Assembly: GCA_003455655.1 (NCBI GenBank)
Contig: DMQP01000183.1
Location: 1-6,935, forward strand
Reading direction: 5' to 3'
Source: Treponema sp.
GTDB lineage: Bacteria > Spirochaetota > Spirochaetia > Treponematales > Treponemataceae
Length of the DNA stretch: 6,935 nucleotides
The position numbers and the translations under genes are program-made. The notes under the pieces are model-generated. The model was not told the DNA's origin, ran no database searches, and was given only the letters and a program-made list of their open reading frames with translations. The number at the start of each line of letters is the position of its first letter. Within the stretch, counting starts at the first letter, position 1. Shown here piece by piece: positions 1 through 5,414 of this stretch.

Positions 1-865
1 CAAATTCTGCCATAACTTCAAAGAAACTGTCATCATCAACAACACAATCAATTACATCACGAATGTCGTATCCACGCTTAGATTCTTCTGGAATAATTTC
101 AGTGATTTTCTTTGCCTTTTTGCGCTCATCAAATTTATACTTTGCATCTTGAACAATTTCTTCACCGTAGTAGTGGGGAATGTAGTCCAACAGTCTGCGT
201 ACTTTTTCGTAACAGTCTTTTTCATCTGGACAGCGGAAATGAGTTACACCACTTTTCTGAGAGTGAATTGCTGCTCCTCCCAAATCTTCTGCAGAAATAT
301 CCATGAACAGAACGCTCTTTACAACTTTTGGTCCAGTAATGAACATCTGGCTAATTGAATCAACTGCAAAAATAAAATCGGTAATTCCAGGAGAATAAAC
401 TGCTCCACCAGCACAAGGTCCTGCAATAATGCTTATCTGGGGAACAGTTCCCGATGCGCGTACATTCTGATAGAACAAGTCTCCGTATCCACACAGAGCA
501 TCAACTCCTTCCTGAATGCGAGCTCCACCTGAATCGTTAATGCCAATAACTGGACACTTTGCCTCAATGGCTTTTTCAATCAGTTCTGCAATTTTTTGTC
601 CGTGAACTTTTCCAAGACTGCCGCCCTGAACGGTAAAGTCCTGAGCATAGACTGCAACTTTTTTTCCGTTGATTTTTCCAAAACCAGTTATAACACCATC
701 GTAAGGAATGTCTTTTGTTTCCATTCCAAAACTGGTGCATGTGTGACGTGCAGCTGAATATATTTCGTAAAAACTATCTTTGTCGCACAGTGCGTTGATG
801 CGCTCTATAGCGTGCAGTTTACCTTTTTGGTGTTGCTTTTCAATGTTGTAATTGTACTTAGCCAT
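1..865 (-). CDS. Biotin-dependent acyl-CoA carboxyltransferase, beta (PccB/MmdA-type), 3' end off window
   Basis: The carboxyltransferase subunit moves a carboxyl group between carboxybiotin and an acyl-CoA such as propionyl- or methylmalonyl-CoA, in the cytoplasm or docked on a membrane decarboxylase. My translation of the minus strand gives 288 residues with no stop before the left edge; family members are about 510, so only the N-terminal half is present. Visible motifs: EKQHQKGKLHAIERI (residues 9-23), QDFTVQGGSLG (75-85), NDSGGARIQEGV (110-121), and GPCAGGAVYSPGITDFI (149-165), which holds the Gly-Gly of the first oxyanion hole, then FITGPKVVKSV and LGGAAIHSQKSGVTHF (175-210). The ATG at 865 is chosen because AGAGGT lies 5 nt upstream and a good promoter precedes it. 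The N-terminus is about 20 residues shorter than many homologues. Residues 186-189 read LFMD where many relatives have TGED. Propionyl-CoA carboxylase, methylmalonyl-CoA decarboxylase and transcarboxylase subunits cannot be told apart here; the missing downstream genes would decide. Confidence 0.92.
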   Translation of the reverse strand, partial: MAKYNYNIEKQHQKGKLHAIERINALCDKDSFYEIYSAARHTCTSFGMETKDIPYDGVITGFGKINGKKVAVYAQDFTVQGGSLGKVHGQKIAELIEKAIEAKCPVIGINDSGGARIQEGVDALCGYGDLFYQNVRASGTVPQISIIAGPCAGGAVYSPGITDFIFAVDSISQMFITGPKVVKSVLFMDISAEDLGGAAIHSQKSGVTHFRCPDEKDCYEKVRRLLDYIPHYYGEEIVQDAKYKFDERKKAKKITEIIPEESKRGYDIRDVIDCVVDDDSFFEVMAEF

Positions 866-894
866 TGCTTACCTCTGTGAAAATTTGTTGCTGA

Positions 895-923
895 ATTGTA
901 ACATGCCATTGACTATAAGTCAA
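895..923 (-). promoter_or_regulatory. Sigma70-type promoter of the carboxyltransferase gene
   Basis: On the minus strand TTGACT (923-918) is followed by exactly 17 nt and then TACAAT (900-895). The -10 box is preceded by TGT, giving an extended -10 as well. Transcription would begin near 888, leaving a leader of about 23 nt that contains the AGAGGT ribosome site (876-871). It lies in the 80-bp gap after the preceding membrane-protein gene, so the carboxyltransferase can be expressed independently of the hflKC run. It is read from the sequence only; no start site has been mapped. Confidence 0.65.
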
Positions 924-924
924 T
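908..924. promoter_or_regulatory. 17-bp perfect inverted repeat over the -35 box, candidate operator
   Basis: ATTGACT-ATA-AGTCAAT has two 7-bp arms that are perfect reverse complements around a 3-bp centre. The repeat contains the whole -35 hexamer of the carboxyltransferase promoter, so a bound dimeric repressor would block RNA polymerase. It is too A+T-rich and lacks a following T-tract on the minus strand, so it is not a convincing terminator. The TTGAC-N5-GTCAA form is loosely like CRP/FNR-family sites (TTGAT-N4-ATCAA for FNR), but the spacing differs, so no regulator is assigned. Confidence 0.45.
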
Positions 925-945
925 ATGACATTATTTGAAATTTTG

Positions 946-2694
946 TCAAATTGCGTTTTTTTCGATAAATTCTTTTGCTTCGTCCAATTCAGCGGCAGTG
1001 CTTGCCCAAGGATACATTTGTGCAAAGTTTGAAACAATAAGGTGAACATCTTCTGTTTGCGATTCTTCTACTGTTTTTGCATAGTCTTCGTAGAAAGTGT
1101 GAATGTCTATACGTTTTTCTTCAGAAGATTCTTCAAGAGCGCTTACAAGCCATCTGTTTTTTGTATAGGTAAGTGTTACTCTATCTGTGTTTTTTAAGAC
1201 ATGCAGTTCATCGAATCCTTCGCTAAAGATAAAATAGAATTGAACTGTGTGTTGAACCGTATCTCCTTCTTTGAGCTTCTGTCCGTTTTCTTCAGTAAGT
1301 GCATTTTTGTGCTGACGGTGAGTGGGAATGTCGGGATGCAGCTGAGCTTGAGTTCCGTCAATAAAGAAATTGGATAAACCGTAAATGTTGTAGGCACTTC
1401 CTCTGTTGTGAACAAACCAATCTGCAGGGGGAACTGTTTTTCCGCTTCCGTTGTATGTTTCCATTGTTTTTGCAGTAACATAAAATCCGCTTAACATATC
1501 AATGACTCTGCGCATTTGTGAACCAGAAGAACTTGCTTGTAATGTTACAATATCAAGATTACTGTATGCACTAAAAAATTGTTGTGTCACTTCGTAAGAG
1601 TTAAGACCTTCTGTTGTTGCATGTGAAAGTCTGTTCTGCTGCCAGGTAAGAACTAAAAAACTAACAACTGCAATTACTGCTACAATAATGGAAAGAAGGG
1701 TAATGTGTTTTCTAAACCAACGCTTAATGCCTAGTCTTTTAGTAAAGCCTTTCCATGCTCTGTTTGAATCTAGATTTTCAAAATGTTCTGGTGGTAAGGT
1801 TTTGCTGTTTGCAAAAAGTTCTTGCATATCTTGAAGTGGATATCGAACTGTTTTTGAAAACTGATTTTTTCTTTCGTCTTTTTGCAAATTATTTTTTTCT
1901 GATGATTCAGTAATCGATTGTGCTATGCTGTCTGTTAGCGAAAGTCTTCGTGCTGAATTTGATTTTTTGTGAACCTGAACTTTAGCAGTGCGTCGTAAGG
2001 CATTGTCTACAAAGAAAGTAAGTTGCGCATGTGATTGAGATAAGTCTGGCTGTGCATATGCGAGTGGAACAAAATTTTTGTCGTGAATATCTTTTGTACG
2101 TTCGTTGCTGTCTGTTTGACTAAAGGGAACTTTTCCGGTAAGCGCTTGATAGGTAAGAGCGGCCTGTATAAAGTGTATGGCAGCATAGCCTGAAAGCTGA
2201 GGATTTTTATAGTAGCCGTCGCGCTTTGCTCGTTCTGTTTCGTTAGTGCTAGAGAGTGAGAGTGTAAAAAGTTCTTGGGGTAAAAAGAGAATACGACTTA
2301 CCACTCCCTCTTTGTGTTCAACAAGAATTCCTCCGGCTCCTACTGCTGGAATTAAACAGTCAGCTCTAATTGCGCTGTCTAAAGCACTACACACAAATGT
2401 AAGAGCCATTCGTCCTTGTTCGTGTGTTGAGGAATCAGAAAGTAAGTCGTATACCGTTATGCCATTGAATGCTGTTCCCACAAGAAGAACGCTTTCAAAA
2501 CGTCCCTCTTGCTTTAGTTGTGTTTCGTCGAAGCTCCACTGTTCAAACTGCCAGCTGTCGCCAAGTGCCTTGCCTGTGTTTGTTGCAAGCAAACCTTTTT
2601 CGTGCAGTTTGTCGCTAATGCGTGCTTTTGCGCATGCACTTTGAGACATTGATAAATCAAGTAGAACCGTAGAGTTTTCGCAGTAAACAGTCAT
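946..2694 (-). CDS. Membrane protein with degenerate kinase-like cytoplasmic domain and extracytoplasmic domain
   Basis: No firm family is recognised. The 582 residues divide into a cytoplasmic part (1-330), one strongly hydrophobic helix (about 331-350, preceded by the basic stretch KRWFRKH) and a C-terminal part (351-582) expected outside the membrane. The cytoplasmic part resembles the C-lobe of a Ser/Thr protein kinase. Residues 115-131 (IPAVGAGGILVEHKEGV) sit where the catalytic loop HRDxKPxNILxxxDG would be, 134-143 (RILFLPQELF) recall the APE region, and 170-191 (YAAIHFIQAALTYQALTGKVPF) recall the DIYSLGxxLYELLTGxxPF helix. The catalytic Asp and DFG are absent, so it would be a pseudokinase. 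Residues 240-310 are polar and linker-like. The outer part begins EVTQQFFSAYSNLDI (368-382), reminiscent of NTF2-like folds. The ATG overlaps the hflC stop (TAATG) and has no good ribosome site of its own, implying translational coupling. The kinase reading is inference from motif spacing; the topology is more secure. Confidence 0.8.
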   Translation of the reverse strand: MTVYCENSTVLLDLSMSQSACAKARISDKLHEKGLLATNTGKALGDSWQFEQWSFDETQLKQEGRFESVLLVGTAFNGITVYDLLSDSSTHEQGRMALTFVCSALDSAIRADCLIPAVGAGGILVEHKEGVVSRILFLPQELFTLSLSSTNETERAKRDGYYKNPQLSGYAAIHFIQAALTYQALTGKVPFSQTDSNERTKDIHDKNFVPLAYAQPDLSQSHAQLTFFVDNALRRTAKVQVHKKSNSARRLSLTDSIAQSITESSEKNNLQKDERKNQFSKTVRYPLQDMQELFANSKTLPPEHFENLDSNRAWKGFTKRLGIKRWFRKHITLLSIIVAVIAVVSFLVLTWQQNRLSHATTEGLNSYEVTQQFFSAYSNLDIVTLQASSSGSQMRRVIDMLSGFYVTAKTMETYNGSGKTVPPADWFVHNRGSAYNIYGLSNFFIDGTQAQLHPDIPTHRQHKNALTEENGQKLKEGDTVQHTVQFYFIFSEGFDELHVLKNTDRVTLTYTKNRWLVSALEESSEEKRIDIHTFYEDYAKTVEESQTEDVHLIVSNFAQMYPWASTAAELDEAKEFIEKNAI

Positions 2695-2696
2695 TA
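2694..2696 (-). promoter_or_regulatory. TAATG stop-start overlap coupling hflC to the downstream membrane protein
   Basis: The hflC stop codon TAA (2696-2694, minus strand) shares one base with the ATG at 2694-2692, giving TAATG. No strong purine-rich site lies just upstream; the nearest is a weak GGAAA seven nucleotides before the ATG. Reinitiation by ribosomes finishing hflC is the simplest reading and would tie the amounts of the two proteins together. Confidence 0.7.
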
Positions 2697-3695
2697 TCGG
2701 TTTCCGTTTGTTCCGTACAGGTACTTGAAGTAATCCATGTTAGTACTGTAGGTTGTGTCAAAATTTTGCATGGTCGTTTTGTAAGACTCAAGACTCTTCC
2801 AGAACTCGTAAAACTGAGGGTCGCGGTTGTATGCTTCTGCATAAATGCGTGCTGCTTCTGCATCAGCTTTACCCTTTGTTTCTTCGCTAATACGGTAGGC
2901 TTCACTTTCAATAGTGCGCTTTTCGTTTTCAAGACGACCTAACCATCCTGCGCGCTTTGCTTCTCCCAGTGAACGGTAAGCTTGAGCAACTTGATTACGC
3001 TCTTTTATCATACGGCTGTAAACACTTGAGGTAAGTTCATCAGAGTATTTTATTTGGCGAGGAACAATGTCAATTAGTTCAATTCCGTATTCTCCAACCA
3101 TTTTGCGAGCTTCGTCTGCCATTTCTGCACACAAACGATCGCGGCCTTTACTGATTGTTTCGTTAGTAGTGCCAGCGTTGACTAAAGCTTCAATCTGTGC
3201 ACTGTCATCGTCTTCCATTTCTACCAGTTGCGTTTCTGTATCTGTGTGAACTTCATTGATGATGTTGCTTGAACGAACAATTTCACTTAAGCGGTTGCGT
3301 GTAATGACGGTGCGCGTTGCAGAGTCAATTATGTCGCTTAATTTTATGTCTGCCTCTTTTACTGTTTTGAATGACTGGTAGAAGAGTGCAGGGTCGTTTA
3401 TTCTCCATCTGCTGGTGGTGTCAACAATAATAAATTGATTTTCGCGAGTGGGAATGCGTTCTGCATCTCCGTCAAGAGACAGAATGAGTGAAGGATATTC
3501 GGTCACTTCATCAATAAAAGGAACTTTGATGTAGAGGCCAGCTTCTGTTCGTGAAGCAACAATCTGACCAAAGCGAGTTACAACTGCTTGCTGATCTTCG
3601 CGAACAATGTAGAAGGGAAGTCCCCATATAAGGACGAACAGTACTGCCAGTGCAATGAGTATAAATGAAATTGTTTTCTTAGATTTTCCTGCCAT
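2694..3695 (-). CDS. hflC: SPFH-domain membrane protein HflC
   Basis: HflC pairs with HflK to form a large inner-membrane assembly whose SPFH domains face the periplasm; in E. coli it surrounds and modulates the FtsH protease. The 333 residues match the family length. A single N-terminal helix (about 9-30) is followed by the SPFH start REDQQAVVTRFGQIV (32-46), GLYIKVPFIDEV (53-64) and ENQFIIVDTTSRWRINDP (85-102). An acidic insert (152-180) sits where E. coli HflC also has one. Next come GIELIDIVPRQIKYSDEL (204-221) and a charged coiled-coil segment (about 230-290) with KADAEAARIYAEAYNRDPQFYEFWKSL. The tail DYFKYLYGTNGNR corresponds to the family's SDFFRYM ending. The ATG at 3695 is supported by AGGAG 6 nt upstream, overlapping the hflK stop. 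It is the second gene of the run hflK-hflC-membrane protein. The order and the C-terminal motifs separate it clearly from HflK. Confidence 0.95.
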   Translation of the reverse strand: MAGKSKKTISFILIALAVLFVLIWGLPFYIVREDQQAVVTRFGQIVASRTEAGLYIKVPFIDEVTEYPSLILSLDGDAERIPTRENQFIIVDTTSRWRINDPALFYQSFKTVKEADIKLSDIIDSATRTVITRNRLSEIVRSSNIINEVHTDTETQLVEMEDDDSAQIEALVNAGTTNETISKGRDRLCAEMADEARKMVGEYGIELIDIVPRQIKYSDELTSSVYSRMIKERNQVAQAYRSLGEAKRAGWLGRLENEKRTIESEAYRISEETKGKADAEAARIYAEAYNRDPQFYEFWKSLESYKTTMQNFDTTYSTNMDYFKYLYGTNGNR

Positions 3696-3701
3696 GGTCT
3701 A

Positions 3702-3708
3702 CTCCTTA
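3702..3708 (-). promoter_or_regulatory. hflC ribosome binding site overlapping the hflK stop codon
   Basis: On the minus strand TAAGGAG (3708-3702) contains both the hflK stop codon TAA and the Shine-Dalgarno AGGAG, 6 nt before the hflC ATG. This compact junction supports a shared transcript and balanced synthesis of the two partners, and it fixes the hflC start. Confidence 0.8.
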
Positions 3709-4671
3709 GTTAGATGAAGTAATGTTTTTAACGGGAAGAATGTTATCAAGTTCACCGTCAATAAGTGTTTGTGCTTTATCTGAAGAACCAAAAATTTCTT
3801 CCATTGTTTCAAGATACAAACGCTCTCGAGTAATGGCGGGAGCACGACGGTATTCTTCGTAGACTGCATTGAAACGAGCCACATCACCTAAAGCACGGTT
3901 AACACGTTCTGCTGCATAACCTTCTGCAATTTGAATCTGACGGTCTGCTTCACCTTGTGCGCGAGGAATTTCTGCATTGTAGCTTTCTTTTCCTTCGTTA
4001 ATAAAACGGTTCATGTCTTGAATAGCTTTGTTAACATCTTCAAAGGCATCTTGAACTCCCTCTGGGGGAACAATGTTCTGAAGCTTAACTGCAAAAACAT
4101 CTATGCCCATGCCCAAGTGATCAAACTGATTGTTCATCATTTCAACAGCAAGATTTTCTATGTTGCTTCGTTCTGAACTCATTATTTCAAGAATAGCACG
4201 ATCTCCTACAAGCGAGTTAATAACAGAACGGCTTATGTCGCGAATTGTCTGCTGTTTTTCTTGTACGCTAAAGAGCCACTGTCTGGGGTTTACAATGCGA
4301 TACTGAATAATCCATTCGACATCAATAATGTTGAGGTCTCCGGTAAGCATGGTAGATTCACTTACAATATCATTTTGATAAGTGTTGACGGTTCCGCCTT
4401 TAAGTGTTTTAAAACCAAACTGTTCTGTTTGAACAACTTTGTTTCCGGGAACAATGTACTTTCTGTCTATTCCAAAAGGCAATTTAAACTGTAGTCCAGG
4501 ACCTAATGTTTTTTCGTATCTGCCAAATCTGGTTATAACAGCTTGTTCGGTCTGATCCACAACAAAAAAACTCGAAAAGAAAATTGCCAAAAATGCGACA
4601 AGTATAACTAAAAGGATGATTGTTGTCGGATTAATGAATTTCTTTACCCTTGCTTTTTTTTCTTCTGTCAT
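3706..4671 (-). CDS. hflK: SPFH-domain membrane protein HflK
   Basis: HflK is the partner of HflC in the SPFH-domain complex that controls FtsH in E. coli. The 321-residue product has a short basic N-terminus, one hydrophobic helix (about 16-38), and the SPFH start VVDQTEQAVITRFGRYEKTL (37-56). GPGLQFKLPFGID follows (57-69), then GDLNIIDVEWIIQYRIVNP (111-129), where HflK typically has V.W.I.YRI..P. The segment VFAVKLQNIVPPEGVQDAFEDVNKA (192-216) and the coiled-coil AQGEADRQIQIAEGYAAERVNRALGDVARF (238-267) are diagnostic of HflK. E. coli HflK is 419 residues with a Gly/Pro-rich cytoplasmic N-terminus; that extension is missing here. The ATG at 4671 has GAGGAG 5 nt upstream. It is the first gene of the three-gene run. 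No ftsH lies in the window. Confidence 0.95.
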   Translation of the reverse strand: MTEEKKARVKKFINPTTIILLVILVAFLAIFFSSFFVVDQTEQAVITRFGRYEKTLGPGLQFKLPFGIDRKYIVPGNKVVQTEQFGFKTLKGGTVNTYQNDIVSESTMLTGDLNIIDVEWIIQYRIVNPRQWLFSVQEKQQTIRDISRSVINSLVGDRAILEIMSSERSNIENLAVEMMNNQFDHLGMGIDVFAVKLQNIVPPEGVQDAFEDVNKAIQDMNRFINEGKESYNAEIPRAQGEADRQIQIAEGYAAERVNRALGDVARFNAVYEEYRRAPAITRERLYLETMEEIFGSSDKAQTLIDGELDNILPVKNITSSN

Positions 4672-4676
4672 AAAAA

Positions 4677-4682
4677 CTCCTC
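4677..4682 (-). promoter_or_regulatory. Ribosome binding site of hflK
   Basis: GAGGAG on the minus strand is separated by TTTTT from the ATG at 4671. It decides the hflK start and confirms that the protein begins at MTEEKKARV, without a long N-terminal extension. Confidence 0.8.
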
Positions 4683-4716
4683 AGTGTAGAATGACGCAAC
4701 AAGACGCCTTAATTTA

Positions 4717-4745
4717 AATGTAAGCAAAAAAGCGCAGAAATTCAA
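4717..4745 (-). promoter_or_regulatory. Candidate promoter for hflK-hflC operon
   Basis: On the minus strand TTGAAT (4745-4740), a 17-nt spacer and TACATT (4722-4717) form a moderate sigma70-type promoter with 4 of 6 matches in each box. It would give a leader of about 39 nt. A second possibility is the perfect TATAAT on the minus strand at 4756-4751, which lacks a recognisable -35 box and would give a leader of about 70 nt. Either would drive hflK, hflC and the downstream membrane protein. The choice cannot be made by eye. Confidence 0.4.
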
Positions 4746-4763
4746 GCGAAATTATAAAATCTA

Positions 4764-4772
4764 TGCTATAAT
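4764..4772 (+). promoter_or_regulatory. Extended -10 promoter of the DUF4230 gene
   Basis: TGCTATAAT is a perfect TATAAT (4767-4772) preceded by TGn, the extended -10 form that can work without a good -35 box; none is visible at the proper distance (AAGCGA at 4744-4749). Transcription would start near 4779, giving a leader of only about 15 nt that is almost filled by the GGGAGGA ribosome site (4783-4789), 4 nt before the ATG. Confidence 0.6.
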
Positions 4773-4793
4773 GACTTAGAAAGGGAGGACGCT

Positions 4794-5414
4794 ATGGCTT
4801 CAGAGAAAAAAACAAAATCTAAAGGAAAAGTTGTATGGTGGATTGTTCGAAAGATTTTGTTCCCTGTTTTAATTGCAGCTCTTCTTGCGGGTGCTGGTTG
4901 GTATGCATGGAAAGTGCTTTCTGAGCGTCATGTTCAGAAGTTACACACAACACTTGAAACCCAAGTTCAGAAAGTTGCAGAACTTACCGTTTTGAAAAAT
5001 ACCTTTACCGATGTTGTTTCTGTTAAAGCTACTCGTATTGGCGGATTAGCAAAAGCATATAGCATTGTTAAATACAGAGGCGTAATTAGAGTAGGCATTG
5101 CTGATGTAACAAAAATTTCTATTGAACTTTCTGAAGACGGAAAGTCTGCTGTGGTTCATGTTCCAGCATCTTGTATTTTAGGAAATGATATTGAAACAGA
5201 ATCGCTTGAAGTTTTTGATGAAAAAAAGAGTGTTTTTGTTCCCATTGGAACTCAAGAGATTTTTGATGAAATTCGACTTGACATGCAAGAAAACGAAGCT
5301 CTTATAAAAGCACAGGGTGGTCTTGCCGATGCAGATATTCGAGTTCATGCTCTTATTGAATCAATGGTAAAATCTGCTGGTATAGAAAATGTAAAAGTTC
5401 TTACAATGTTCTAA
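4794..5414 (+). CDS. DUF4230-type single-pass membrane protein
   Basis: The 206-residue protein has a basic N-terminus (KKTKSKGK), a hydrophobic helix (about 21-42, with WW at 15-16 and WYAWK at 36-40) and a domain from about 45 to 203 that should lie outside the cytoplasm. The segment YSIVKYRGVIRVGIADVTKISIEL (residues 89-112), followed by a strand-rich AVVHVPASCILGNDIETESLEVFDEKKSVF, matches my memory of the DUF4230 pattern (Y.v.Y.g.v.aGiDls.i... vtlP...i...eid). The function of that family is unknown to me. A possible short coiled coil covers 44-65. The start is supported by GGGAGGA at 4 nt. It is transcribed away from hflK across a 122-bp shared regulatory region, and its stop codon overlaps the converging ABC-F gene. 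A role in the envelope is inference from topology; a link to HflKC rests on position only. Confidence 0.85.
   Translation: MASEKKTKSKGKVVWWIVRKILFPVLIAALLAGAGWYAWKVLSERHVQKLHTTLETQVQKVAELTVLKNTFTDVVSVKATRIGGLAKAYSIVKYRGVIRVGIADVTKISIELSEDGKSAVVHVPASCILGNDIETESLEVFDEKKSVFVPIGTQEIFDEIRLDMQENEALIKAQGGLADADIRVHALIESMVKSAGIENVKVLTMF

Noticed and set aside
112..358. Two overlapping plus-strand reading frames of 64 and 69 codons
   Set aside because: Both lie antisense inside the clearly conserved carboxyltransferase gene, overlap each other, and have no recognisable protein features.
927..955. Hairpin ATTTGA/TCAAAT around the stop codon of the 582-residue protein gene, possible terminator
   Set aside because: The stem is only 6 A/T-rich pairs and no T-tract follows on the minus strand; the T-run lies on the other side, in the wrong orientation to end this operon.
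858..1049. A 63-codon minus-strand frame bridging the gap between the membrane protein gene and the carboxyltransferase gene
   Set aside because: It overlaps the 3' end of one gene and the start of the next out of frame, runs through the promoter, and shows no domain or signal features.
2246..2644. A 132-codon plus-strand reading frame
   Set aside because: It is antisense to the 582-residue membrane protein gene; its Ser/Cys-rich composition is what a reverse-frame shadow gives, and it has no convincing ribosome site.
3067..3249. A 60-codon plus-strand frame within hflC
   Set aside because: Serine-rich antisense shadow of the conserved HflC coding region.
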